DNA from: Anisus vortex
Taxonomy: Eukaryota > Mollusca > Gastropoda > Planorbidae
NCBI GenBank assembly: GCA_949126835.1
Contig: OX421507.1
Location: forward strand, 32,688,882-32,752,881
DNA: 64,000 bases
Direction of reading: 5' to 3'
Position numbers and translations under genes: made by a program. The notes beneath the pieces are model-generated. The model made no database searches, was not told the origin of the DNA, and saw only the letters and a program-made list of their open reading frames with translations. Position 1 is the first letter of the stretch. Each line of letters starts with the position of its first letter. Below are positions 1 through 12,005 of the stretch, piece after piece.

Positions 1-930
1 CTACATTTTTATTTGTGTTTTAAATTAAGTTACTGGTTTTCCTCATTTGTTCAGGTAACCCATTCTAGATGCTGCTCGGGAAGAAATAGTCCTTATATGC
101 ATTTAAACTTATAATAGAAGAAAGAAAATAAATAAGTACGAGCTTTGTGTTGGAGTCACAATCTCCATGTATTTTACGTGAATGCTCAATAAAATGTGTT
201 AACGTGGAGAAGAAAAACCAAAAAACCAAGCCACTATTGTTCCGTTTGCTTGGACGGGAAGGACTGAAGGTTGGTGTGAAGGAAGGGATGGGTTCTGGTC
301 GATATTATATTGCTCCAGTTACCATCATTGACAGTGTTATTGTTGACACATGACGTGAATTACACAGGAAGCCGGTCCGTTGAGGCTGAAAAATCTCAGT
401 TACGGAACGCAACAACATTTTGCACAGATCTAGATTCTTTTATTGCTGAACATTGTTTGCTTAGTAGACGTAGCAGTTTTCCACAATAACTTTGTCATTA
501 TAATGTATTATAGTCTATGAAATAACTAATAACAAACAACTTAAATATAGATGCTTACGTTGCGATAGTAATAGTAACTGTGCAACTGTTTATGGGACGG
601 CGTAATTATAAACTAAAACTTAGTGACACAGTGGACTGTATAATTGTAATGAGTTAACCGGACATAGTGATCTGATAGCTCTGTGTGATTGTTTATGCGA
701 AGGCTAGACAGTGAGTAGTGTTCATGAATATCTTGAGTGCGTAAATATTGAGTAAATGACCGCATTAATGAGCAATAGAATAAATGTAGAATAAGAATAA
801 AGTTCTTGTTACACTGATGGGCGTGTTAAGTTCTTACTTTTACAATACATACAATAGACAAGCTGGCTACAGTGCTACATCCGCCATGATTGCAAACAAA
901 GGAACTAAGACAATTTACCCAAGTAGCACT
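1..930. other. Unassigned AT-rich sequence
   Basis: No coding region, RNA gene or repeat that I recognise. The only open frames are short and have no recognisable motif. The stretch ends where the 37-bp tandem array begins. Confidence 0.6.
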
Positions 931-1494
931 GACACTCATGGTGCAGCTAATGGTACAATGAAACTAAGACACTCATGGTGCAGCTAATTGGTACAGTGGA
1001 ACTAAAACCCTCATGGTGCAGCTAATGGTACAATGGAACTAAGACACTCATGGTGCAGCTAATGGTACAATGAAACTAAGACACTCATGGTGCAGCTAAT
1101 TGGTACAGTGGAACTAAAACCCTCATGGTGCAGCTAATGGTACAATGGAACTAAGACACTCATGGTGCAGCTAATTGGTACAGTGGAACTAAAACCCTCA
1201 TGGTGCAGCTAATGGTACAATGGAACTAAGACACTCATGGTGCAGCTAATGGTACAATGAAACTAAGACACTCATGGTGCAGCTAATTGGTACAGTGGAA
1301 CTAAAACCCTCATGGTGCAGCTAATGGTACAATGGAACTAAGACACTCATGGTGCAGCTAATGGTACAATGGAACTAAGACACTCATGGTGCAGCTAATG
1401 GTACAATGGAACTAAGACACTCATGGTGCAGCTAATGGTACAATGGAACTAAGACACTCATGGTGCAGCTAAAGGTACAATGGAACCCAGACTC
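931..1494. repeat. 37-bp minisatellite array
   Basis: About 15 tandem copies of a 37-bp unit with core CACTCATGGTGCAGCTAATG. Two main variants alternate: one reads AATGGTACAATGGAACTAAGAC, here broken for length as AATGGTACAATGG plus AACTAAGAC, and the other has an extra T (AATTGGTACAGTGG) followed by AACTAAAACC. The alternation suggests a two-unit block was duplicated in the left half, with single-variant expansion in the right half. Confidence 0.93.
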
Positions 1495-1715
1495 TCATAT
1501 TCATAACATAAGGCTGTTTAAAAATATGACACTTAACATTAGTTAGACCCATACGGTACTGAGAAATGCTTCTTATGCCAAGCAAGTAAAGAAAGTTAGC
1601 GAACTAAAAAGTGCTGCAAATGTTAATTTTAAGTGATTATTAAAAACTAGGAAAGTATAACTCCAAAAGTTCAATTTGTGGTGAAAGATTAGGACAGAAA
1701 GTGAGTAAAGAAATT

Positions 1716-2178
1716 ATTCAAGTACTAGTAGCAATATTACACAATAATCTAATCAAGTACTAGTAGCAATACAACACAATAATCTAATCAAGTACTAGTA
1801 GCAATACAACACAATAATCTAATCAAGTACTAGTAGCAATACAACACAATAATCTAATCAAGAACTAGTAGCAATACAACACAATAATCTAATCATGTAC
1901 AAGTAGCAATACTACACAATAATCTAATCAAGTACTAGTATCAATACTACACAATAATCTAATCAAGTACTAGTATGAATACAACACAAAAATCTAATCA
2001 AGTACTAGTAGCAATACTTCACAATAATCTAATCAAGTACTAGTATGAATACAACACAAAAATCTAATCAAGTACTAGTAGCAATACTACACAATAATCT
2101 AATCAAGTACTAGTATGAATACAACACAAAAATCTAATCAAGTACTAGTAGCAATACAACACAATAATCTAATCAAGT
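1716..2178. repeat. 35-bp minisatellite array
   Basis: About 13 copies of a 35-bp unit with core AATCTAATCAAGTACTAGTA followed by a GCAATACAACACAAT-type segment. Copies differ at a few positions (GCAATAC, TCAATAC or TGAATAC; ACAAT or ACAAA). Short open frames across it are array artefacts. Confidence 0.92.
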
Positions 2179-2217
2179 GCCGTACTCAGGAAGAACTAGA
2201 GATCAAACAATATTTAA

Positions 2218-2824
2218 CCCCACTTGTCAACAATGCGGCCCACTTAACAACACTGTGCCCCACTTGTCAGTATTTTCCCCCACTTGTCAGTATTTCACCC
2301 ACTTGTCAGTATTTCGCCCCACTTGTCAGTATTTCACCCCACTTGTCAGTATTTCACCCCACTTATCAGTATTTCACCCCACTTGTCAGTATTTCGCCCA
2401 CTTGTCAGTATTTCGCCCACATGTCAGTATTTCGCCCCACTTGTCAGTATTTTGCCCCACTTGTCAGTATTTTGCCCCACTTGTCAGTATTTCGCCCCCT
2501 TTGTCAGTATATCGCCCCCTTTGTCAGTATGTCGCCCCACTTGTCAACACCGCGACCCGCTTGTCAACACTGCGCCTTATTTTTCAACACTGCGCCTTAC
2601 TTTTCAGCACTGCTACCCGCTTGTCAACACTGCGCCCCACTTTTCAACACTGCGCCCCACTTTTCAACACTGCGCCCCACTTGTCAAAACTGTGCCCCAC
2701 CTGTCAACAATGTGACCCACTTGTCAACACTGCAACCCACTAAGAATTGTCAACAATGCGACCCACTTGTCAAAACTGCGCCCCACTTGCCAACACTGCG
2801 CCCCATTTGATAACACTGCGCCGC
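2218..2824. repeat. 20-bp minisatellite array with two sub-blocks
   Basis: About 30 copies of a 20-bp unit anchored by CCCACTTGTCA. Copies to the left of about 2540 read TTGTCAGTATTTCGCCCCAC. Copies to the right read TTGTCAACACTGCGCCCCAC. The first few copies on the left are of the right-hand type. Because 20 is not divisible by 3, the plus frames read through as overlapping low-complexity peptides; I do not regard these as genes. Confidence 0.93.
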
Positions 2825-3817
2825 TGAATATTTATATTTTGATGCTTCCCCTTATTCCGGCCAATTATTCCAACATTAGAAAAATACAATCACAGAATGC
2901 CGCGAGTGTAATCCACCTAATTATATGCATCAAATAATGCTTAACAATGCTTAATAAATTCAATACAATATCTAGAAATTCCACGAAATCCAATGAAATA
3001 CGAGAATAAATATAAAAAAACCTGATTAGTCCAGCCATCCGGCAAGAAAGTACTCAAAATAGCCGGTCTATAAATTGCTTCGTGTGTATGGAGGAAATCG
3101 GACACACGATACATAGTGGAGGAATTTGTGTATTTCACCACATGGCATTGGTAGAAGAAGAAGAAGTAGTGAAGATAGAATGGCTCGCTCGTCTTGTTGA
3201 AGATGCTAATCGGAACTGAAATGGTTTTTGCTACATCGAGCGTTTACGGAATCCTATAGGCGCTATAATATATTTTTTTTATTTACGATAATGTGTGTGT
3301 TTGTTTTTAACAATTATTTGAGCTACAGGTTTAACCGGGCTGTGGGGAACAAATCAATAAAATGGAACCAGTCGGAACAAGTTGAATTTCGGTACTGGAA
3401 AAACGAATTCGACTCTTTAAAAAAATCAATGAAGATTTAGTCTACATGTTAATAAACAGAAACATCCCAAAAAATGCATATATGAAAATGTAAGCAGTGA
3501 AACCAACATAACACAGACACGTAGCAAGGTTTCTAGCAGAAGTTTATAAAAAATACTAAGCCTTCTAAGCGTTATTTTAAATTGTATAAATAATGGTTTA
3601 TTTTCTAAGACCGAATCATACAGGGCTAGACTATATGATTAATTTGGTTTCTACATGGGTCGGCAACCTACGGTACGCGAGCCAGACTTGGCACGGAGAG
3701 CGATTTTCAATGACACACTGGAGTCCCACAGAAAAGCAATTCTAAATCGAACTTGACTGGTAATGAAGGTTGGCATTGAAGCTGTTGGCACAGCAGAGGC
3801 ATGCGGCATGGTGGCCT
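2825..3817. other. Unassigned sequence with two small open frames
   Basis: A 25-codon frame at 3142-3219 (+) begins MALVEEEE and spans an AGA-rich run. A 70-codon frame at 3228-3440 (+) has a hydrophobic stretch near residues 15-35 and then a charged tail ending KKSMKI. A TACAG acceptor-like site lies at about 3324-3328 in front of the charged part, so a terminal exon is conceivable. Neither frame resembles a family I know, and both may be chance. Confidence 0.25.
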
Positions 3818-4541
3818 CAAGGATTTGATGAAGGCAAGGATTTGATGAAGGCAAGGATTTGATGAAGGCAAGGATTTGATGAAGGCAAGGATTTGATGAA
3901 GGCAAGGATTTGATGAAGGCAAGGATTTGATGAAGGCAAGGATTTGATGAAGGCAAGGATTTGATGAAGGCAAGGATTTGATGAAGGCAAGGATTTGATG
4001 AAGGCAAGGATTTGATGAAGGCAAGGATTTGATGAAGGCAAGGATTTGATGAAGGCAAGGATTTGATGAAGGCAAGGATTTGATGAAGGCAAGGATTTGA
4101 TGAAGGCAAGGATTTGATGAAGGCAAGGATTTGATGAAGGCAAGGATTTGATGAAGGCAAGGATTTGATGAAGGCAAGGATTTGGTGAAGGCAAGGATTT
4201 AATGAAGACAAGGATTTGATGAAGGCAAGGATTTGATGAAGGCAATGATTTGATGAAGGCAAGAATTTGATGAAGGCAAGGATTTGATAAAGGCAAGGAT
4301 TTGATGAAGGCAAGGATTTGATGAAGGCAAGGATTTGATGAAGGCAAGGATTTGATGAAGGCAAGGATTTGATGTAGGCAAGGATTTGATGAAGGCAAGG
4401 ATTTGATGAAGGCAAGGATTTGTTGAAGGCAAGGATTTGATGAAGGCAAGGATTTGATGAAGGCAAGGATTTGATGAAGGCAAGGATTTGATGAAGGCAA
4501 GGATTTGTTGAAAGAAAGGATTTGATTAAGGCAAGGATTTG
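3818..4541. repeat. 17-bp minisatellite array
   Basis: About 42 copies of a 17-bp unit, AAGGATTTGATGAAGGC, nearly perfect over 3818-4180 and with scattered substitutions to the right. The reverse strand has no stop in the unit, so all three minus frames read as the same 17-residue repeat shifted in phase. That is expected from a unit whose length is not a multiple of 3 and is not evidence of a gene. Confidence 0.95.
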
Positions 4542-4610
4542 TTTACGGTTCTGGAGTGTGTCTAACAAGCTCTGATAGGTATGTGACAATAGTGGGGACC
4601 AAGTAAAGGC

Positions 4611-7600
4611 GGAATCGTTGGTATTAATCGTAGACGTTGAAATTTTTGGTATTAATCGTAGAAGTTGGATTTTAAGGATTAATCATCGAAGTTGGAACTA
4701 TTTGTACTATTCTAAGAAGTTGAAATTGTTGGTATTAATCATAGAAGTTGGAATTGTTGGTATTAATCATCGAAGTTGAAATTGTTGGTATTAATCATAG
4801 CAGTTGGAATTGTTGGTATTAATCATAGAAGCTGGAATTGTTGGTATTAATTATCGAAGTTGAAATTGTTGGTATTAATCATAGAAGTTGGAATTGTTGG
4901 TATTAATCATAGAAGTTGGAACTATTGGTACTATTCTTAGAAGTTGAAATTGTTGGTATTAATCATAGAAGTTGGAATTGTTGGTATTAATCATAGAAGT
5001 TGGAACTATTGGTACTATTCTTAGAAGTTGAAATTGTTGGTATTAATCATAGAAGTTGGAATTGTTGGTATTAATCATAGAAGTTGGAACTATTGGTACT
5101 ATTCTTAGAAGTTGAAATTGTTGGTATTAATCATAGAAGTTGGAATTGTTGGTATTAATCATAGAAGCTAGAATTGTTGGTATTAATCAAAGAAGTTGGA
5201 ATTGGTGGTATTAATCATAGAAGTTGGAATTATTGGTATTATTCGTAGAAGTTGAAATTGTTGGTATTAATCATAGAAGTTGGAATCATTGGTATTAATC
5301 ATAGAAGTTGGAATCATTGGCATTAATCATAGAAGTTGGAATTGTTGGTATTAATCAAAGAAGTTGGAATTATTGGTATTATTCGTAGAAGTTGAAATTT
5401 TTTGTATTAATCATAGAAGTTGGAATCATTGGTATTAATCATAGAAGTTGGAATCATTGGTATTAATCATAGAAGTTGGAATTGTTGGTACTATTCGTAG
5501 AAGTTGGAATCATTGGTATTAATCATAGAAGTTGGAATCATTGGTATTAATCATAGAAGTTGGAATCAATGGTATTAATCATAGAAGTTGGAATCATTGG
5601 TATTAATCATAGAAGTTGGAATTGTTGTTACTATTCGTAGAAGTTGGAATCATTGGTATTATTCATAGAAGTTGGAATCATTGGTATTAATCATAGAAGT
5701 TGGAATTGTTGTTACTATTCGTAGAAGTTGGAATCATTGGTATTAATCATAGAAGTTGGAATTGTTGGTATTAATCATAGAAGTTGGAATTGTTGGTATT
5801 AATCATAGAAGTTGGAATTGTTGGTATTAATCATAGAAGTTGGAATCATTGGTATTAATCATAGAAGTTGGAATTGTTGGTATTAATCATAGAAGTTGGA
5901 ATTGTTGGTATTAATCATAGAAGTTGGAATTGTTGGTATTAATTATAGAAGTTGGAACTATTGGTACTATTCGTAGAAGTTGGAATCATTGGTATTAATC
6001 ATAGAAGTTGGAATTGTTGGTATTAATCATAGAAGTTGGAATCATTGGTATTAATCATAGAAGTTGGAATTGTTGGTATTAATCATAGAAGTTGGAATTG
6101 TTGGTATTAATCATAGAAGTTGGAATCATTGATATTAATCATAGAAGTTGGAATTGTTGGTATTAATCATAGAAGTTGGAACTATTGGTACTATTCTTAG
6201 AAGTTGGAATTGTTGGTATTAATCATAGAAGTTGGAACTATTGGTACTATTCGTAGAAGTTGGAATCATTGGTATTAATCATAGAAGTTGGAATTGTTGG
6301 TATTAATCATAGAAGTTGGAATTGTTGGTATTAATCATAGAAGTTGGAATTGTTGGTATTAATCATAGAAGTTGGAATTGTTGGTATTAATCATAGAAGT
6401 TGGGATAGTTGGTATTAATCATAGAAGTTGGAATTGTTGGTATTAATCATAGAAGTTGGAATTGTTGGTATTAATCATAGAAGTTGGAATTGTTGGTATT
6501 AATCATAGAAGTTGGAATTGTTGGTATTAATCATAGAAGTTGGAATTGTTCGTATTAATCATAGAAGTTGGAATTGTTGGTATTAATCATAGAAGTTGGA
6601 ATTGTTGGTATTAATCATAGAAGTTGGAATTGTTGGTATTAATCATATAAGTTGGAATTGTTGGTATTAATCATAGAAGTTGGAATTGTTGGTATTAATC
6701 ATAGAAGTTGGAACTATTGGTACTATTCGTATAAGTTGGAATCATTGGTATTAATCATAGAAGCTGGAATTGTTGGTATTAATCAAAGAAGTTGGAATTG
6801 GTGGTATTAATCATAGAAGTTGGAATCATTGGTATTAATCATAGAAGTTGGAATTGTTGGTATTAATATTAGAAGTTGGATCATTGGTATTAATCATAGA
6901 ATGTGGAATCATTGGTATTAATCATAGTAGTTGGAATTGTTGGTATTAATCATAGAAGTTGGAATCATTGGTATTAATCATAGAAGTTGGAATTGTTGTT
7001 ACTATTCGTAGAAGTTGGAATCATTGGTATTAATCATAGAAGTTGGAATCATTGGTATTAATCATAGAAGTTGGAATTGTTGGTATTAATCATAGAAGTT
7101 GGAATTGTTGGTATTAATCATAGAAGTTGGAATTGTTGGTATTAATCATAGAAGTTGGAATCATTGGTATTAATTATAGAAGTTGGAATTGTTGGTATTA
7201 ATCATAGAAGTTGGAATTGTTGGTATTAATCATAGAAGTTGGAATTGTTGGTATTAATCATAGAAGTTGGAATTGTTGGTATTAATCATAGAAGTTGGAA
7301 CTATTGGTACTATTCGTAGAAGTTGGAATCATTGGTATTAATCATAGAAGTTGGAATTGTTGGTATTAATCATAGAAGTTGGAACTATTGGTACTGTTCG
7401 TAGAAGTTGGAATCATTGGTATTAATCATAGAAGTTGGAATTGTTGGTATTAATCATAGAAGTTGGAATTGTTGGTATTAATCATAGAAGTTGGAATTGT
7501 TGGTATTAATCATAGAAGTTGGAATCATTGGTATTAATCATAGAAGTTGGAATCATTGGTATTAATCATAGAAGTTTGAATCATTGGTATTAATATTAGA

Positions 7601-7890
7601 AGTTGGAATCATTGGTATTAATCATAGAAGTTGGAATCATTGGTATTAATCATAGAAGTTGGAATCATTGGTATTAATCATAGAAGTTGGAATCATTGGT
7701 ATTAATATTAGAAGTTGGAATCATTGGTATTAATCATAGAAGTTGGAATCATTGGTGTTAATATTAGAAGTTGGAATCATTGGTATTATTCATAGAAGTT
7801 GGAATCATTGGTATTAATATTAGAAGTTGGAATTATTGGTATTTTTCGTAGAAGTTGAAACTGTTGGTATTAATCATAGAAGTCGAAGTT
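4611..7890. repeat. 28-bp minisatellite array, 3.3 kb
   Basis: About 117 copies of a 28-bp unit with core GGTATTAATCATAGAAGTTG. Three main variants differ in the segment after TTGGAA: TTGTTGG, TCATTGG, and CTATTGG with TACTATTC in place of TATTAATC. Between about 4860 and 5110 these are arranged as a three-unit, 84-bp block repeated three times (CTATTGG-type units begin at 4916, 5000 and 5084). Copies at both ends are the most worn. Confidence 0.95.
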
Positions 7891-8494
7891 GTTTTGACTC
7901 AGAGTAGTTGTATTTGTTAGTTTGACTCCGTGAAGTCAGAATTTTAATTTAAATTCCTTTTTCGATTTCTGAAGCCTGGTGTTGAGGTGTGTGTTGTCGA
8001 TTATAAAATGAAAACAACATTTGCTTTAATTATAAATACTCCGCATTTTGTGTAATATATTTTAGATTTGAACCAATTAAACTACTGCAAACAAACGTAC
8101 TTATTCATATAGTTGTTAGCCTATATCTAGTTGTCTAAGTCGTCGTTGTCCTAAGTAGGGAGTAAAGAGAAATAGTAAGAGTAAGTTACTTAGTGAGATC
8201 AAGTATTTGTTTTAACCTTGAAATATTTACAAATATTTATTTTACTGTCATTAGTAAAACAATACAATTTTTTTAAACTAACGTAAGCCTATGGGAATAA
8301 GGCCGACATTGTAAGCTTACATCAAGATGGGGCCAGTAGCTGTGTGTAACTATAAAGTCCCATGATTTCGGTCACGTGAAGACAAAAGCCCTATATTAGT
8401 ATATTGGTTATACTTTGAAATATTTCACAAATGTAACCAACCAGTAAAGCATGTCTTACGGATTTCATTACAAAGATATCGGGTCCACATCTTT
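7891..8494. other. Unassigned AT-rich sequence
   Basis: AT-rich sequence with no long open frame, no repeat of note and no element that I recognise. It separates the 28-bp array from a SINE-like copy. Confidence 0.6.
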
Positions 8495-8760
8495 AAGGTG
8501 GGGAATGGTGGCGTTCGACTGGCGTTCCGAAGGTCCTAGGTTCAAATCCTGGTGTAGCCTAGGATTCGTTCCCGGGGATAGAAGATGACTTCCTGGATCT
8601 ACCCAGCTATGATGGGTACATGACTTTACAAATATAAAACAATGAAATAAAATGTAAACAGGAAGGCATTGTGTCCCAACAGCCCGTCTTGCATACCCGG
8701 CATCCGATGGAAAATAATAAAAGTTCTTGGCGTTGTGTTGGCCACACGATCACCATTTCA
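8495..8760 (+). mobile_element. Diverged tRNA-derived SINE copy
   Basis: Begins with a tRNA-like head (GGCGTTCGACTGGCGTTCC, then an internal-promoter B-box-like GGTTCAAATCC). It continues with GATGGGTACATGAC and, near the right end, GGCGTTGTGTTGGCCACAC. The same blocks occur in the same order in the better copies at 17833-18036 (+) and 48000-48248 (-). This copy is diverged and seems to carry extra sequence in the middle. Confidence 0.6.
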
Positions 8761-9271
8761 CATACAAAATTATATCAACAAAAACTGTTTTTGAAACGTT
8801 TGTTGTTAAATAACTAAATAGTTATTATAAGATAATTGCAATTAGATCTAAATCAATTTATTTTAAATCTTTTCAAATATACCTAGATATAGATCTAATT
8901 AAAATGACTAATGTTTCAGTCATTACTTTGAACGTAGCAACATACTAAGAATGAACTTTTTTTTCTTTATTAATCACTTGCTTTTATATTTAAAAAAATA
9001 TCAAGTACAAAATTGTTCGCATGTGGTCAAAATGGGCTTCCATAGTTATAGCTGTTTTTATTACGCGGCTATCGATTACCTGCTACTCTGGGAATACATT
9101 AATCTAGCTCTAGACTAGAGATAGCCTATATAGACGTACTAGTGCAACATACGTCATTAGTTCATGGTATAACATGTGCAACGTTGAAAAATATTAGTGG
9201 AATTTAGGGATTTCTGAGCTAGCCATATCCAGAAATACACGCATTAATTTTATGTATATCATTAAATATCA

Positions 9272-9368
9272 AACGGGCACTGTGGTATAAGCCACGCGCT
9301 TTCATAGCCGTACCAAAGGTCAAGGGTTCAAGTTAAGGTGAAGGCTAGGACTTATCCCACCGATCTAT
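9272..9368 (+). mobile_element. tRNA-like head of a SINE, partial
   Basis: Contains TGTGGTATAAGCCACGCGCT, which resembles a tRNA A-box region, and about 40 bases later AAGGGTTCAAGTT, which resembles a B-box. The spacing fits a tRNA-derived SINE head. Conserved tRNA stems are not evident, so a functional tRNA is unlikely. Confidence 0.4.
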
Positions 9369-9425
9369 AAAAGAATAGATTTAGCGCGGAAACAATATTT
9401 TTTTTTAATCAAAAAGAATACGCCA

Positions 9426-9925
9426 TTGTTATGTGATTCACATATCTATAAAATTATAGATACTAAACTATCCAAATCAATAATCAACTTAGTAATAACG
9501 AATAAAAAAAAAACAAGAAATTTATATAAGCATGCAAATAGAAACAAAGGAAAACTATGTAATGTCGCTAAATATAAATTTGACTGGGAAAATATTCCAC
9601 CCTTTTTAAATAAATTATATCTTCAAGGAGCTAGCTATATACTAAAAAAATACGAACAAGTAATATCAATGTCCCTGTTGAACAGGGTCGCCACACAAGA
9701 ATAGATTTTAATTTAAGAATATGCCTAAAAGCCTAAAAGATATAGGAGATGCATATTACTATTTACTTCAATGTGAGCACTTCAACGACCAACGGAAAAT
9801 TTATCTAAAAAAAATATTACTATAACGGACCTAATGTAGATCAAATGTCGGTACTTCTAAATTCCAGACCCTTAAAAGAACTTGAAAAATTTGCATATTT
9901 ACAAAAATACTACTTTAATTGTTAA
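9426..9925 (+). pseudogene. LINE ORF2 C-terminal remnant
   Basis: A 92-codon open frame (9426-9704) is followed, after stops and frame changes, by 9721-9826, which reads ...IGDAYYYLLQCEHFNDQRK. A further frame ending at 9925 reads ...LKELEKFAYLQKYYF. A G-D-x-x-Y-Y-L-x-x-C-x-x-F pattern followed by a short basic tail is typical of the extreme C-terminus of many animal non-LTR retrotransposon polyproteins. The pattern I see; the family assignment is inference. Internal stops and at least two frameshifts mean it is dead. No reverse-transcriptase core is visible upstream, so the copy is 5'-truncated. Confidence 0.55.
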
Positions 9926-10124
9926 TTTTTTTTAAAAACATAGTTTTAAAATTAAAATTAAAGATAAAAAATAATACACTATTTGAGTCCCTGAACGATG
10001 TAAAGTTTGAAATGTTGAGTATAAACCTTATTAATATTTTCTTTTCGTAACTGTGTTAATGCGAACTTGTAGTGAAAGTAATGTAATGTTAAAAACTGCT
10101 AGAAAAGTGCGAGTGATCTCTTAA

Positions 10125-10483
10125 ACAATGTATTGTGACAAAAATGTATTGTCACAACAATGTATTGTCACAACAATGTATTGTCACAACAATGTATTGT
10201 CACAACAATGTATTGTCACAACAATGTATTGTGACAACAATGTATTGTGACAACAATGTATTGTGACAACAATGTATTGTCACAACAATGTATTGTCACA
10301 ACAAAGTATTGTCACAACAATGTATTGTCACAACAATGTATTGTCACAACAATGTATTGTGACAACAATGTATTGTGACAACAATGTATTGTGACAACAA
10401 TGTATTGTCACAACAATGTATTGTCACAACAAAGTATTGTCACAACAATGTATTGTCACAACAATGTATTGTGACAACAATGT
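10125..10483. repeat. 18-bp minisatellite with internal dyad
   Basis: About 20 copies of ACAATGTATTGTCACAAC, with TCACA and TGACA alternating. Each unit holds ACAAT-GT-ATTGT, a 5-bp inverted repeat, so single strands can fold repeatedly. It runs directly into a different, 21-bp array. Confidence 0.93.
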
Positions 10484-10485
10484 GT

Positions 10486-10750
10486 AGTCCACACTCAGCA
10501 CTACATAGTCCACACTCAGCACTACATAGTCCACACTCAGCACTACATAGTCCACACTCAGCCCTACATAGTCCACCCTCAGCCCTACATAGTCCACCCT
10601 CAGCCCTACATAGTCCACCCGCAGCCCTACAAAGCTCACATTCAGCCCTACTTAGCCCACACAGCCTTCACTCAACACTAGCACTAAGCCCAATAAAGCC
10701 CACACAGGCTTCACTCAGCCCACACTAAGCCACACATAGCCCACACATCG
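10486..10750. repeat. 21-bp minisatellite array
   Basis: About 12 copies of a 21-bp unit with core AGTCCACACTCAGCACTACA. The left copies are close to perfect. The right copies degrade into CCCACACAG-type sequence. It abuts the 18-bp array with almost no spacer. The open frame across both arrays is not considered a gene. Confidence 0.9.
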
Positions 10751-11196
10751 CCTACGATGGCTGAACGTCTCCCTGCTTGAATTATATTCTATTGTAAACC
10801 CAATCGCGTACATCAAAATTTAAGAACCGCTCTTAGACTCTAGAAGAAACAGCTTTAATTAATAAACACTTCAGGTAAATGATTTAGATTCAAACCAGAA
10901 CTAGGTGGACGCGAGTCACTCGTTAAATTACACTTTGTAAAACAAAATTATTATTGTTGTAACATTTATCTATAGAAAAAGCTGTTCAGGTAACTCCAAA
11001 AATATAAACCATGTCATAGAAAAGGGGGATAACTTGATATTTGTTTAAGAGTGTGTAAGTCACGATCAGCCTAAGAGTTGTTACCCTTTAATTTGTTTTT
11101 CGCTTTCTGTAAACATAAGGCGTGTATTCGGTTAAAAGTTAATGTTTTAGTTTCTCTATCTAGACTAGTTAGAAAAAATAGAATACGTCATATCAT
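10751..11196. other. Unassigned sequence
   Basis: No gene, repeat or element recognised. AT-rich and without a significant open frame. Confidence 0.6.
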
Positions 11197-11370
11197 AGCC
11201 CGCTGGTCCAGCGGTTAGTTCACCGGCCTGTCAACCAAAAACCAACGGACAGGTCGCGGGTTCTAGCATTGCCACCGACGGATCCCTGTCGCCCTGCAGG
11301 AGTTTTGGGCCTAGTGGACGTAATAATCTTCTATCTAGAAGGAACGTCTGTAAACTTATAAGTAACATGA
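11197..11370 (+). mobile_element. tRNA-like SINE, second type
   Basis: Starts AGCCCGCTGGTCCAGCGGTT, which resembles a tRNA A-box region, and has GGTCGCGGGTTCTAGC about 45 bases later in the B-box position. A non-tRNA tail follows (CTTCTATCTAGAAGG, itself a small inverted repeat). The stretch between the boxes is not a proper anticodon arm, so I call it a SINE head and not a tRNA gene. Confidence 0.45.
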
Positions 11371-11724
11371 GTGAGAATACTAGGATGAAATTTATTTTTA
11401 AAACCTTTTAAACTCTATCCAGAGAGGATTTTCTTCTTGACAAATAAAGTTTCATTTCTAATAGTCGTCTGTTTATATTTCATGTTTCTCTATCATTTTC
11501 ATGTCATACTAGATGTCTATTCTGGTTTTGCTTTGTGTCAGACCAGGGATAGTAACATCTGTATTAGACACTCTTCGTTTGACTTAGACTATTACTTTTA
11601 CTACAACTCAGTTTTGTAAAATTCTTTTATGTTTGTGGGTAGATTTTTTTTCGGAAATATTCCGAGAAACTTGGGCAGCACTCGCGGGTCAACAATTTGC
11701 GTATGCCTTCAAGTATAGACCTTA

Positions 11725-11725
<1 letters not shown>
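11371..11725. other. Unassigned sequence
   Basis: AT-rich sequence. A 60-codon hydrophobic open frame at 11437-11619 (+) is the only coding-like signal and has no recognisable motif. Confidence 0.5.
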
Positions 11726-11767
<42 letters not shown>

Positions 11768-11832
11768 GGTGTGTAGTGCGTTTTTTGTGATGTGATGTGT
11801 AGTGCGTGTTGTTTCATGTCTTGTGTAGTATA

Positions 11833-11888
<56 letters not shown>
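11726..11888. repeat. Two AT microsatellites flanking a minisatellite fragment
   Basis: (AT)n runs at about 11726-11766 and 11829-11888. The 62 bases between them (GTGTGTAGTGCGTTTTTTGTG and similar, with TTTCATGTCTTGTG) match the unit of the degenerate array at 13068-13748. A fragment of that array has therefore been captured between two AT runs 1.3 kb away. Confidence 0.85.
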
Positions 11889-11891
<3 letters not shown>

Positions 11892-12005
11892 ATATACTTA
11901 CTTCTTCCATTGGATAATTTGCATGACGTAACGGAAGTCACTGTCGTGTAAGTACAGTTTACCCACAATCCCTCTACAATTGTCATGTTCAAGGTGCCTG
12001 TGGAA

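Noticed and set aside
11197..11290. Functional tRNA gene
   Set aside because: A- and B-box-like words are present, but acceptor and anticodon stems do not pair convincingly. A SINE head fits better.
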